From NCBI GenBank assembly GCA_027039465.1, contig JALWEA010000147.1, positions 1-14,673 on the forward strand: a DNA stretch of 14,673 nucleotides, given 5' to 3'. Position numbers and translations under genes: made by a program. Under the pieces are notes generated by a model. It did no database searches. It saw nothing but the letters and a program-made list of their open reading frames with translations, and had not been told where the DNA came from. This stretch comes from Calditrichia bacterium. GTDB taxonomy: Bacteria > Calditrichota > Calditrichia > Calditrichales > Calditrichaceae. Shown piece by piece: positions 1-7,508 of this stretch (positions are counted from its first letter, which is position 1; each line of letters opens with the position of its first letter).

Positions 1-152
1 ACATTCTGCGGTGCACCGGAAATGTCCATGGTTAAGGTAATATTACCACTTTGATTTTCAACAATTGGTTGGGTCGGGTTGTCATTCAACTTGGTGCAGT
101 AATTTAAAAAAAGAACAGCAATGCCAAGTAAAAATAATTTCTTAATCATCAT
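1..152 (-). CDS. Lipoprotein-like exported protein, N-terminal fragment (truncated by window edge)
   Basis: Only the first 50 codons are present. Reading on the minus strand from ATG at 152, the protein begins MMIKKLFLLGIAVLFLNYC and continues into a polar stretch containing NDNPTQPIVENQ. Two lysines, a hydrophobic core and then a cysteine at residue 19 resemble a lipoprotein signal peptide, but the residues before the Cys (L-N-Y) are a poor lipobox because Tyr at -1 is unusual. A type I signal peptide or a poor lipobox are both possible. A strong ribosome-binding sequence, AGGAGG, lies at 155-160 just upstream, which supports the start. A second in-frame ATG follows directly (149). No fold or family can be recognised in the fragment. 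The gene is transcribed away from the aminotransferase at 689. Confidence 0.7.
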   Translation of the reverse strand, partial: MMIKKLFLLGIAVLFLNYCTKLNDNPTQPIVENQSGNITLTMDISGAPQN

Positions 153-154
153 AC

Positions 155-160
155 CCTCCT
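155..160 (-). promoter_or_regulatory. Ribosome-binding site for the lipoprotein-like gene
   Basis: AGGAGG on the minus strand, 2 nt before ATG 152 and 5 nt before the second in-frame ATG at 149. The spacing fits the second ATG better, so the protein may start at residue 2. Confidence 0.6.
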
Positions 161-332
161 AAAGTTTAACCCATTTAATTCAGTCTTATTTTGATTTTTT
201 TCAAAAATAAAAAGTGCTTTACATTTTCGAGAAATTGATAAAATGGTTTAGTGTACAAAAATACTTTCATAAGAATTTTGAACAAATAATAATGATGTAA
301 TTCACGCTTAAAGTATATGAACGCAAATCGGG

Positions 333-364
333 CTTTCGAGCGCATTACGAAAGGCCAACGGCCT
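333..364. repeat. Overlapping small hairpins, possible REP-like relic
   Basis: CTTTCG (333-338) can pair with CGAAAG (348-353), and AGGCC (352-356) with GGCCT (360-364) across an AAC loop. The two stems overlap by two bases and would be mutually exclusive. The island is GC-richer than its surroundings. There is no second copy in the window, so the repeat nature is a guess. Confidence 0.25.
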
Positions 365-620
365 GAAACATGAACCGTTAGAATGTCGGTTATTCGCATC
401 ATGAATTTAACCTCAAATAAGTAGGCACCAATAATTTAATAAAAATTTTACCGAATACAAGGGAAATTTTAACCTACTTTTCGATTTCTTTAAATACATT
501 GCAAGAATTGTGCCTGCGATTAAAGGCTGATTTAAGTCAATTAGATGTATTCAGAATACGAAATGATTTCGGATTAAGCGAAAAATATGCGTAGTAATTT
601 TTGGGAAGTTAGCAAAACAA

Positions 621-649
621 TTGCCAGTAATGTTCGATTTTCCTAAATT
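621..649 (+). promoter_or_regulatory. Candidate sigma70-type promoter for the aminotransferase gene
   Basis: TTGCCA (621-626, 5 of 6 to TTGACA) and TAAATT (644-649, 4 of 6 to TATAAT) are separated by 17 bases. Transcription would start near 656, giving a leader of about 33 nt. Judged by eye only. Confidence 0.4.
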
Positions 650-676
650 CGTCTTTCATTAAACCATTAAAAATAC

Positions 677-680
677 GGAG
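677..680 (+). promoter_or_regulatory. Ribosome-binding site deciding the aminotransferase start
   Basis: GGAG lies 8 nt before ATG 689. It directly abuts an out-of-frame ATG at 681 that reads only a few codons to a stop, so spacing selects 689. Confidence 0.6.
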
Positions 681-688
681 ATGATACA

Positions 689-1825
689 ATGTCTTATAAA
701 AATGAAATAACCGTTCCTTTATTGGATTTAAAAGCTCAATACCAAACCATTCGCGAAGAAATTGAACCTGTCGTAAAAGAAGTCATTGAATCGCAATATT
801 TTATTTTGGGGCCAAAGGTTAAAGAATTCGAAGAAAATGTGGCGAATTATTGTCGAGTGCCTTATGCTCTTGGCGTTTCTTCGGGGACCGACGCTTTATT
901 GATCGCCCTGATGGCTTTGAATATTCGTCCCGGTGATGAAGTCATTACCACTACCTATTCTTTTTTTGCTACGGCCGGTTCCATTGCCCGTCTGCATGCC
1001 AAGCCGGTATTCGTGGATATCGATCCCGAAACGTATAATATCGATCCGGCTAAAATCGAAGAAAAGATTACCGAAAAGACCAAAGCCATTATTGCCGTGC
1101 ATCTTTACGGGCAAATGGCGGATATGGATCCTATCATGAAAATTGCCGAGCGGCATGGATTGTACGTCATTGAAGATGCGGCGCAGGCCATTGGCAGTGA
1201 ATATAAGGACGGCCGCCGTGCCGGTAGTATTGGGCACATCGGTTGCTTTTCATTTTTCCCGAGTAAAAATTTGGGCGGCTTTGGCGACGGCGGTTTGGTT
1301 ACGACAAAGGACGAAGAGTTGTTTACAAAGTTAACATATTTGCGTAACCATGGTGCACACCCTAAATATTATCATAAAATGATCGGCGGTAATTTCCGTT
1401 TGGATGCATTGCAGGCGGCTGTATTAAATGTGAAATTACGCCATTTGGATGATTGGACGGCGGGACGTCAGTCTAATGCCGATTTTTACGATCACGGTAT
1501 TAAAGAACGCGGTTTGGATAAATGGATTACTCCTCCGGTACGTAGAGAGGGGTATCGTCATATTTTCAATCAATATATTATTCGTGCCCAAAATCGGGAT
1601 GAATTATTAAAATACCTGAAAGCACATAATGTGGGTTGTGAGATCTATTATCCCGTTACATTTAATAATCAGGAATGTTTCCGGTATTTGGGATATAAAA
1701 AAGGCGATTTCCCGAAAGCGGAAAAAGCGGCCGCAGAAACTTTGGCCATTCCAATTTATCCGGAGCTGAGCTACGAGCAAAAAAATTATGTATTGGACAC
1801 GATTTTGGATTTTTATCAAAAATAA
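689..1825 (+). CDS. DegT/DnrJ/EryC1/StrS-family PLP-dependent sugar aminotransferase
   Basis: This 378-residue protein matches the DegT/DnrJ/EryC1/StrS family in length and motifs. These fold-type I enzymes transfer an amino group, usually from glutamate, to a keto sugar nucleotide for glycans, O-antigen or glycosylated metabolites. Visible motifs: GTDAL at 66-70 (cofactor phosphate loop), EDAAQA at 162-167 with Asp163 expected to contact the pyridine nitrogen, FSFFPSKNLGG at 187-197 with Lys193 as the Schiff-base lysine, and a GGNFRLDALQAA motif typical of the C-terminal half. The N-terminal PLLDLKAQY is also a family hallmark. The start is supported by GGAG 8 nt upstream and a candidate promoter. 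No other sugar-nucleotide gene is adjacent, so the substrate cannot be named; WbpE-like 3-oxo-glucuronate and 3-keto-6-deoxyhexose aminotransferases are the closest types by motif. The next gene is convergent, so it appears monocistronic. The family is certain, the substrate unknown. Confidence 0.95.
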   Translation: MSYKNEITVPLLDLKAQYQTIREEIEPVVKEVIESQYFILGPKVKEFEENVANYCRVPYALGVSSGTDALLIALMALNIRPGDEVITTTYSFFATAGSIARLHAKPVFVDIDPETYNIDPAKIEEKITEKTKAIIAVHLYGQMADMDPIMKIAERHGLYVIEDAAQAIGSEYKDGRRAGSIGHIGCFSFFPSKNLGGFGDGGLVTTKDEELFTKLTYLRNHGAHPKYYHKMIGGNFRLDALQAAVLNVKLRHLDDWTAGRQSNADFYDHGIKERGLDKWITPPVRREGYRHIFNQYIIRAQNRDELLKYLKAHNVGCEIYYPVTFNNQECFRYLGYKKGDFPKAEKAAAETLAIPIYPELSYEQKNYVLDTILDFYQK

Positions 1826-1950
1826 TTGATAAGGGTTGCGGGAATAAATAAGTGTGGATATCATGGGGCGGGCGGGTTGGAACTATTTGTTCATAGCCGA
1901 TAATCGAAAGCTGTGCAAGGAATGTCAGGCGATGAATTTTCAGACATGGC

Positions 1951-2343
1951 TCAAGTTGTATTTACGGATTCCAATTTTTGCAGAATATCTCGGAGTTGGA
2001 TTAAGGTGTAAGGCTTCTCCAAAAAGCCGAAAACATTCAAATGTTTAAACCCCTCTTTATTTTCCACATCGGATATGCCGGTTGAAAGCACGATCGGGAC
2101 GTGGTCGTCGATTTTTTGCATTTGTTCAAAGCATTCCTTGCCATTCATATCCGGCATAAGCAGATCCACAATGACCAAATGCAATTCATGGTGTTTTTCC
2201 GAGAAGATTTTTATTCCCTGATTACCGGATTCTGCCATCCAGACCTTATGGCCGAGATAGGTAAGAATTTCACCGGCGATTTCCAAAATCATGGGTTCGT
2301 CATCGATGATTAAAATATTGAATGTTTGATTATCGCCTTCCAC
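1951..2343 (-). CDS. Stand-alone response-regulator receiver (REC) protein
   Basis: The 130-residue protein consists of one CheY-like receiver domain with no output domain. Acidic-pocket residues Asp14-Asp15 are in ILIIDDEP, the phospho-acceptor is Asp60 in VIVDLLMPDMNG, the switch Ser87 is in VLSTG, and the conserved Lys110 is in FLEKPY. All residues needed for phosphorylation are present, so it is probably functional. Such proteins relay phosphate to a phosphotransfer partner or act by protein contact; the domain also resembles the receivers at the C-terminus of hybrid histidine kinases. No kinase is encoded nearby, so the partner is unknown. The start is GTG at 2343, chosen because GGAG lies 6 nt upstream at 2350-2353. 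It lies downstream of the glycyl-tRNA synthetase gene on the same strand, but the terminator at 2482-2513 suggests separate transcription. Confidence 0.92.
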   Translation of the reverse strand: MEGDNQTFNILIIDDEPMILEIAGEILTYLGHKVWMAESGNQGIKIFSEKHHELHLVIVDLLMPDMNGKECFEQMQKIDDHVPIVLSTGISDVENKEGFKHLNVFGFLEKPYTLIQLRDILQKLESVNTT

Positions 2344-2349
2344 CGTCTT

Positions 2350-2353
2350 CTCC
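2350..2353 (-). promoter_or_regulatory. Ribosome-binding site supporting a GTG start
   Basis: On the minus strand GGAG is followed after 6 nt by GTG (2343-2341). No better in-frame ATG precedes the receiver domain, so this site fixes the start of the response regulator. Confidence 0.6.
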
Positions 2354-2481
2354 GTAATATTACAATGATTAACGCATAATTATGATTAAACGGAAGTCAT
2401 TGCAGTTCAATGCGCCCGACCAAGTTATGTAAAATGATTATTTAATTGAGTTCGGAATGTTTGTCAAAAAACTTTAGAGGT

Positions 2482-2513
2482 TTGAAAATAAAAAGAGCGG
2501 GCAATGCCCGCTC
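2482..2513 (-). terminator. Intrinsic terminator of the glycyl-tRNA synthetase gene
   Basis: On the minus strand an 8-bp perfect GC-rich stem, GAGCGGGC pairing with GCCCGCTC around a 3-nt loop (2495-2513), is followed by TTTTTATTTT. It begins 3 nt after the synthetase stop codon at 2517. This is a textbook Rho-independent terminator and separates the synthetase from the response-regulator gene. Confidence 0.9.
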
Positions 2514-2516
2514 GTA

Positions 2517-3827
2517 TCATGCTTTGATATGTTCTTCCAAAAAGGCTTTGATTTCGTGTTTTGCAATGCGCTCCTGTTCCATTGTGTCGCGATAGCGAAC
2601 CGTAACCGTGTCGTCTTCGAGTGTCTGAGAATCCACCGTAAAACAGAAGGGTGTACCGGCCTCATCCATACGACGGTAACGGCGTCCCACGGATCCGCTT
2701 TCATCGTAAAAGACGCGGAAATCGCCTCGTAAATTGCTAATAATTTCTTTGGCGATTTCAGGCATGCCGTCGCGTTTAACAAGCGGAAAAACGGCCGCTT
2801 TAATGGGCGCAATGGCCGGTGAAAGTTTTAAAACCACGCGCTCTTCTTCTTCGGTATAGGCATCCACCAGGCAGGTAAGCAATGTGCGATCGCAGCCAAC
2901 GGAAGTCTCGATGACATAGGGGATAAAGCGTTCTTTGGTTTGGTCATCGAAATAGCGCAAATCTTTGCCGGAATATTCCATGTGCCGTTTAAGATCAAAG
3001 TCTGTCCGGTTGTGAATTCCCTCCACTTCGTTCCAGCCAAAGGGAAATTCGTATTCAATGTCAAAGGCCGCTTTTGCGTAGTGCGCCAATTCATCTTTCT
3101 CGTGTTGATGGAAACGTAATTTATCGGGATTTAATCCCAGACGATTATACCATTTGCGACGCGTTTCTTTCCAATATTCGAACCATTTTTCATCTTCGCC
3201 CGGACGGACAAAAAACTGCATTTCCATTTGTTCGAATTCACGCGTCCTGAAAATGAAATTTCCCGGGGTGATTTCATTGCGAAAGGCTTTTCCGATTTGG
3301 GCAATACCAAAGGGCAGTTTACGGCGGGCGGCTTCCCTTACATTGTGAAAGTTAACGTAAATTCCCTGTGCCGTTTCCGGACGCAGATAGACCACATTAG
3401 CGGAATCTTCCACCGGGCCCATGAAGGTTTTGAACATTAAATTGAATTGTCGCGCTTCGGTAAACGAATCTTTGCTGCCGCATACCGGGCACGGTTTGGA
3501 CAAGTCGATTTGATCGGCGCGAAAACGGGTTTTACAAACCTTACAATCCACCATGGGATCGGTAAATCCTTCCACGTGGCCGGAGGCTTCCCAGACCTTG
3601 GGGTGCATAAGAATGCTGGCGTCCAATCCCTCGATATCGTCCCGTTCGTACACCATGCTTTTCCACCAGAGTTCTTTGATGTTCTTTTTCATTTCCACAC
3701 CAAGGGGGCCGTAATCGTAACAAGAATTAATGCCGCCGTAAATTTCACTACTCTGAAAAATAAAACCGCGTCGTTTAGCCAATGAAACCAGTTTATCCAT
3801 TAAACTATTTGCATTTTTTTGAGCCAC
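2517..3827 (-). CDS. glyS: Glycyl-tRNA synthetase, single-chain (alpha2) class II type
   Basis: The 436-residue enzyme attaches glycine to tRNA-Gly in the cytoplasm. It is the single-chain dimeric form, not the alpha2-beta2 GlyQ/GlyS form. Visible parts: an N-terminal catalytic start with [14 protein letters not shown] and YDYGPLG (20-43), a zinc-ribbon-like insertion with Cys95, Cys98, Cys113 and Cys116, RPETAQG (149-155), class II motif 2 in FRNEITPGN and [10 protein letters not shown] (182-202), motif 3 in [11 protein letters not shown] (307-317), and a C-terminal anticodon-binding domain from about 335 with [17 protein letters not shown]. Length is normal for the family. The start is GTG at 3827 with AAGGAG 7 nt upstream. 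An ATG at 3831 is out of frame and ends after 8 codons, and the next in-frame Met is residue 10. The gene ends in a strong terminator and diverges from the TonB receptor gene. Confidence 0.96.
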   Translation of the reverse strand: MAQKNANSLMDKLVSLAKRRGFIFQSSEIYGGINSCYDYGPLGVEMKKNIKELWWKSMVYERDDIEGLDASILMHPKVWEASGHVEGFTDPMVDCKVCKTRFRADQIDLSKPCPVCGSKDSFTEARQFNLMFKTFMGPVEDSANVVYLRPETAQGIYVNFHNVREAARRKLPFGIAQIGKAFRNEITPGNFIFRTREFEQMEMQFFVRPGEDEKWFEYWKETRRKWYNRLGLNPDKLRFHQHEKDELAHYAKAAFDIEYEFPFGWNEVEGIHNRTDFDLKRHMEYSGKDLRYFDDQTKERFIPYVIETSVGCDRTLLTCLVDAYTEEEERVVLKLSPAIAPIKAAVFPLVKRDGMPEIAKEIISNLRGDFRVFYDESGSVGRRYRRMDEAGTPFCFTVDSQTLEDDTVTVRYRDTMEQERIAKHEIKAFLEEHIKA

Positions 3828-3834
3828 GCATCTT

Positions 3835-3840
3835 CTCCTT
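3835..3840 (-). promoter_or_regulatory. Ribosome-binding site selecting the GTG start of glycyl-tRNA synthetase
   Basis: AAGGAG on the minus strand lies 7 nt before GTG 3827 but only 3 nt before the out-of-frame ATG at 3831. Spacing favours the GTG. Confidence 0.65.
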
Positions 3841-4038
3841 TGAAATTGTTCTCAGTAAATTTTATAAGCGCTAAATATAAGGGATTTCCGGTAAAAACTC
3901 TAAAAAAAATACGGGGAGCGCAAAATTATGAAGAGGCGTTGGTAAGGAAAGTTTTACTTTCAACAAATGTATAATACCCACTTCAATAAATATTAACAAA
4001 ATAATTCATTTTATTGATAAAAAATACGGTATTTATTG

Positions 4039-4067
4039 TTGACAGGGTGATATTAATACCATATATT
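4039..4067 (+). promoter_or_regulatory. Near-consensus sigma70-type promoter of the TonB-receptor gene
   Basis: TTGACA (4039-4044, perfect) and TATATT (4062-4067, 5 of 6 to TATAAT) are separated by exactly 17 bases. The predicted start near 4074 would leave a leader of about 30 nt before ATG 4103. The -10 region is embedded in the alternating inverted repeats at 4058-4084. Confidence 0.65.
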
Positions 4068-4084
4068 TATGGTGAAACCATAAA
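4058..4084 (+). promoter_or_regulatory. Alternating inverted repeats over the -10 and transcription start
   Basis: Three half-sites follow one another: ACCATA (4058-4063), TATGGT (4068-4073) and ACCATA (4077-4082). The middle one can pair with either neighbour. The downstream pairing extends to 8 bp, TTTATGGT with ACCATAAA around GAA (4066-4084). The arrangement may be an operator for a dimeric regulator or a small 5' leader hairpin. Confidence 0.45.
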
Positions 4085-4102
4085 ATAATAGAATGGCTAT
4101 AT

Positions 4103-7015
4103 ATGAAAGCTTTTTTATTCGCAATTTTCATCTTTTTAAGTTCTTCCCTTTTTGCGCAAGTTCCAGGTAAAATTGTAGGCAGAGTTACCGATCAAAACGG
4201 GAATCCGCTTCCAGGTGTGAATGTAATTGTGGAAGGAGAACCGCTGGGCGCCAGTACGGACACGGACGGATTCTACATGATTCTAAATATTTCTCCGGGA
4301 ACTTACGATCTAACCGCCAATTATGTGGGCTATCATCCTGTAAAAGTAACGGGTGTTGTGGTTAAGCCGGATTTAACAACACGCGTGAATTTTACATTGC
4401 ATGAAGAGGTGATGCAATTAAACGAAGCGATTGTGGTTACGGCGGAGCAACCGGTAATCCAACGGGATGCTACGGCGAAAATTACCACGTTTAATGCGGA
4501 AGAGATTAAGTCGTTGCCCGTTGAAAATTTGCAGGAAATTTTAGCGATTCAATCCAATGTTTCCGTGTTAACGAATACACCTAATGCGAAACCAGGCTAC
4601 AACATTCGCGGCATTGATGATATTCGAATGCGGGGCGGACGCAATAATGAAGTGGCTTTAATGATTGACGGCGTAAAGGTTTCGAATCCGGTTTTCGGCG
4701 GCTTTGGCACGCAAATCGGTAAAAATGCCATTCAACAAATTGTGATTGAGGCCGGCGGATTTAGTGCCAAATACGGGAATGCGCTTTCCGGGGTGATCAA
4801 TTTAACGACCAAAGAAGGGCGGGGTAAAACGTCCGGTTCGTTTCGCTATTACACGTCCGAGCCGTTTGGCGTTGAACAATTGGGAACCGCGCATGGTAAC
4901 GCGCTGCATCGGCAAAATTATCAGTACACCTTGGGAGGCCGATTGCCTATTGCGCGGAAGGTTAGCTATTTCCTGTCCGGAGAAGTGAATACACAGGCCG
5001 GTACGGTTCTTTTGTTTGATCAAATTTTATGGGACGATCATCGCAAACTGGAGCTGGATTTAAATGGCGATAATCGCCCGGATTCGACCATCTTGCTCCC
5101 GACTTCCGATGAAATTATTAACGGATATCTGCAATATGGAAATTTGGATTCGATTCAACCAGGTTTGGCTAAAAACTGGCGTAAGGTCATAGGCCCTGAC
5201 GGGCGAAAAATCAATCCTTTGGATCGCTATGAAGGATGGACCGGTTTGGGTTGGAATAATTATTTTAATGTATTTACCAAATTGTCTTACCAACTTACGC
5301 CATCCCTGAAGATTCGCTTTTCAAATTTGTGGGATCAGCGTTATCATCAAATCAATAATTTTAATGCCTGGTACGATTACAATATGCGCGGGCAGAACGT
5401 GCAAATTTTGGGAAGTAACAAACAGACACTTTCCATTAATCATGCCTTGTCATCCCACACTTTTTATGATTTACGGTTGTCTCGTTTTTTTGAGAGCCGT
5501 AAGATTCGGATTCTGAGGGATTATTCCAAGAAATATCGTTCGAAGTTAAATGTTTTTTATCCTAAAAGTAACAATTTGAAAACGCCGGATGAATACATTC
5601 CGTATCGTAGCACCAAAGCGGTGGTTGACCCGTTTGAATCATCTTTCTATTTAAAAGCGGATAATCGGTGGTATTCCGGGGATCGCAGTACGAATTACGA
5701 AGCGCGTTTGGATTTGACCTCGCAATTGACCAAAGCGACAAAGATCGAGACCGGCTTTCAATTTAATTATATTGATTTGCATTATCATTCTTATCAGAAC
5801 ATTAGCGAAAAAGATCCGTTCCCTACGATTTATCATCGCACGCCGAAAGAGGGCGCAGTGTATCTGCAAGGGAAATCCGAGTTTGACAAATTGATCGTTA
5901 ATGTCGGTTTGCGTTTGGACTACCAGGATTCCGGGGATAAGTTTTGGGTGATTCCCTTTGATCCCTTAGCTAAGCAAAGCGGGCAAGCCGATTCGATCGA
6001 AACCAATCCGTTAAAGCCGGTTAAACCCAAATATCATGTGAGCCCGCGTATCGGGTTGGCCTACCCGTTGACTTCCACATCGGTTTTGTTCTTTAACTTT
6101 GGTCATTTTTACCAGAATCCGAACTACCGGGATTTGTACCGGGCTACGGGCAATAGTCGTTTAATCAGTTTAATGCGCGGGAATATCATCGGTAATCCGA
6201 ATTTACAGCCGGAGAAAGCGGTTCAATATGAAATCAGCTTGCAGCAACAAATTGGTAAAGATATCGGTGTAAAAATTAATCTATGGTCAAAGGAAACAAC
6301 CAATCAGGTTGGGTCGGTTGTTGTTCCGGCTTATTCGGATCCAGGTCGCGATAATCCATTTACCTATGCCGTATTTGTTAACAACAATTTCGGTTCCGCA
6401 CGAGGTATTGATATTGAAATCAAAAAAGCTTTGCGCGGCAATTTTGGATTCCAAATTAATTATACTTATTCCAAAGCCAAGGTTCTTTTACCGACTTCTT
6501 GGGACGGTTATTGGTCGGGAGATACGCAGGATGATTTACCTAAGCATGAAACTACGGCACCCTGGGATCAGCCTCATGTAATCCGAGCAAATTTTCAATA
6601 TTATTTTCAAAGCAAGCAGGGCTTGCGCATTGGGAATTTTTATCCGCTGCAAAACACGATTTTCAGTTTAATTTATTACGGTGAAAGCGGCATGCCTTAT
6701 ACGCCGACGATTCCGGGCGGGGTTATTGTCGAGCCGTATTCCGCTCGTTGGCCTGCCTCGCATCGGGTCGATTTGCGTGTTTCCAAACAATGGCGCGTTT
6801 GGAAGCAAAGGTTCAGAGCATTTTTTGAAGTCAAGAATTTATTTGATCGTAAAAACGTATTAACGGGTTATACCCGAACAGGATCACCTACCAATCCCGG
6901 AACGGCTTCTTATTATACGTATTCATCGACTTATTGGGATTCGAGAAATAATAATAATTTTGCTTTACGGCGCCTGGTCTATGTGGGATTGGAAATAATA
7001 TTCGGAGGGAGGTAA
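4103..7015 (+). CDS. TonB-dependent outer-membrane receptor with carboxypeptidase-regulatory-like N-terminal domain
   Basis: This 970-residue receptor should import or bind a large substrate across the outer membrane using TonB/ExbBD energy. Residues 1-18 form a signal peptide (cut after SLFA). Residues 22-100 are a carboxypeptidase-regulatory-like Ig domain (GRVTDQNGNPLPGVNV...STDTDGFY). EAIVVTAEQP at 108-117 looks like a TonB box. About 128-240 is the plug, with MRGGRNNEVALMIDGV and GNALSGVINLTTKEG. The rest is a barrel of about 700 residues with alternating strands. A classic barrel ends in an aromatic residue; here FGGR follows the last strand, and the extra GGR is encoded by GGAGGGAGG, a strong Shine-Dalgarno-like run. 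The gene has a good promoter but no clear ribosome-binding site before ATG 4103. Its context with a sorted surface protein and a PorV homologue suggests a SusC-like role, but the substrate is unknown. Confidence 0.93.
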   Translation: MKAFLFAIFIFLSSSLFAQVPGKIVGRVTDQNGNPLPGVNVIVEGEPLGASTDTDGFYMILNISPGTYDLTANYVGYHPVKVTGVVVKPDLTTRVNFTLHEEVMQLNEAIVVTAEQPVIQRDATAKITTFNAEEIKSLPVENLQEILAIQSNVSVLTNTPNAKPGYNIRGIDDIRMRGGRNNEVALMIDGVKVSNPVFGGFGTQIGKNAIQQIVIEAGGFSAKYGNALSGVINLTTKEGRGKTSGSFRYYTSEPFGVEQLGTAHGNALHRQNYQYTLGGRLPIARKVSYFLSGEVNTQAGTVLLFDQILWDDHRKLELDLNGDNRPDSTILLPTSDEIINGYLQYGNLDSIQPGLAKNWRKVIGPDGRKINPLDRYEGWTGLGWNNYFNVFTKLSYQLTPSLKIRFSNLWDQRYHQINNFNAWYDYNMRGQNVQILGSNKQTLSINHALSSHTFYDLRLSRFFESRKIRILRDYSKKYRSKLNVFYPKSNNLKTPDEYIPYRSTKAVVDPFESSFYLKADNRWYSGDRSTNYEARLDLTSQLTKATKIETGFQFNYIDLHYHSYQNISEKDPFPTIYHRTPKEGAVYLQGKSEFDKLIVNVGLRLDYQDSGDKFWVIPFDPLAKQSGQADSIETNPLKPVKPKYHVSPRIGLAYPLTSTSVLFFNFGHFYQNPNYRDLYRATGNSRLISLMRGNIIGNPNLQPEKAVQYEISLQQQIGKDIGVKINLWSKETTNQVGSVVVPAYSDPGRDNPFTYAVFVNNNFGSARGIDIEIKKALRGNFGFQINYTYSKAKVLLPTSWDGYWSGDTQDDLPKHETTAPWDQPHVIRANFQYYFQSKQGLRIGNFYPLQNTIFSLIYYGESGMPYTPTIPGGVIVEPYSARWPASHRVDLRVSKQWRVWKQRFRAFFEVKNLFDRKNVLTGYTRTGSPTNPGTASYYTYSSTYWDSRNNNNFALRRLVYVGLEIIFGGR
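7004..7012 (+). promoter_or_regulatory. Strong Shine-Dalgarno-like sequence with no start at proper spacing
   Basis: GGAGGGAGG forms the last three sense codons of the receptor gene, directly before its TAA. The nearest downstream ATG (7028) is 15 nt away and opens only a 21-codon frame. The transposase ATG is 37 nt away and has its own site. It may be left over from an earlier downstream neighbour. Confidence 0.4.
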
Positions 7016-7035
7016 ATTTTAGAGTTTATGTTTTT

Positions 7036-7042
7036 GAGAGGA
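7036..7042 (+). promoter_or_regulatory. Ribosome-binding site of the RAYT gene
   Basis: GAGAGGA lies 7 nt before ATG 7050, good spacing, and supports that start over the ATG at 7028. Confidence 0.6.
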
Positions 7043-7049
7043 AAATGTT

Positions 7050-7502
7050 ATGTCTCAATCATTAGCTCAAATTTATTTACATATTGTATTTAGCACTCTG
7101 GACAGGGCGCCGTACATTCAACCGGAAGTTGAAAATGGATTGTTTTCGTATATGGAAACAATTTTAAATGATCTTAAATGCCATCCTTACCTGATCAATG
7201 GCGCAGCGGATCATGTTCACATTGCCTGTAACCTGGCAAGGACAATTACGGTCAGCAAATTGTTGGAAGAAATTAAACGGAATTCATCAAAGTGGATTAA
7301 AGGCCAAGGCCGTGAATTCAGGAATTTTAGTTGGCAAAAAGGATACGGCGCTTTTTCATTCGGACATTCACAATTGGAAAATGTTAAGCGCTATATTCGG
7401 AATCAGAAACGGATTCATCTTAAAAAAACTTACAAACAAGAATTTTTAGAGTTATTGGAAAAATATGAAGTGGATTACGATGAAAAATATTTATGGGATT
7501 AA
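7050..7502 (+). CDS. REP-associated tyrosine transposase (RAYT), IS200-like Y1 family
   Basis: The 150-residue protein is a complete IS200-like Y1 transposase. The metal-binding HUH motif is His55-Val-His57 in AADHVHIACNL, and the catalytic tyrosine is most likely Tyr115 in LENVKRYIRNQ. The N-terminal SLAQIYLHIVFST and the WQKGYGAFSFGHSQ block are typical of the family. The enzyme makes single-strand cuts and covalent 5'-phosphotyrosine links at short hairpins; RAYTs are single-copy domesticated relatives linked to REP palindromes. The gene sits 34 nt after the receptor and is immediately followed (6 nt) by a cluster of three GC-rich hairpins, which are candidate substrates. It interrupts an otherwise same-strand receptor-cargo-PorV module. 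No target-site duplication or IS ends are seen. All catalytic residues are present, so it is probably active or recently so. Confidence 0.9.
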   Translation: MSQSLAQIYLHIVFSTLDRAPYIQPEVENGLFSYMETILNDLKCHPYLINGAADHVHIACNLARTITVSKLLEEIKRNSSKWIKGQGREFRNFSWQKGYGAFSFGHSQLENVKRYIRNQKRIHLKKTYKQEFLELLEKYEVDYDEKYLWD

Positions 7503-7508
7503 ATTTCA

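Larger units (their letters stand above)
161..688. other. Long AT-rich gap between divergent genes
   Basis: About 530 bases separate the minus-strand lipoprotein-like gene from the plus-strand aminotransferase gene. It is AT-rich apart from a GC-richer island near 320-400. That island holds CTTTCG (333-338) pairing with CGAAAG (348-353), overlapped by AGGCC-AAC-GGCCT (352-364). GTATTC-a-GAATAC (547-559) is a short symmetric site that could bind a regulator. A 75-codon reading frame (402-175, minus) has a GAGG upstream, but its composition is Phe/Lys/Leu-rich and no domain is visible, so it is not called. No tRNA or other RNA gene is evident. Confidence 0.5.

Noticed and set aside
175..402. 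75-codon minus-strand reading frame in the first gap, with a GAGG 9 nt upstream
   Set aside because: The protein is Phe/Lys/Leu-rich with no visible domain, in an AT-rich gap where such frames arise by chance, and it overlaps a hairpin island. The upstream GAGG keeps it from being excluded outright.
1826..1950. Possible terminator or small gene between the convergent aminotransferase and response-regulator genes
   Set aside because: No stem followed by a T-run was found on either strand, and the short plus-strand frame starting at 1854 runs into the response-regulator gene without any motif.
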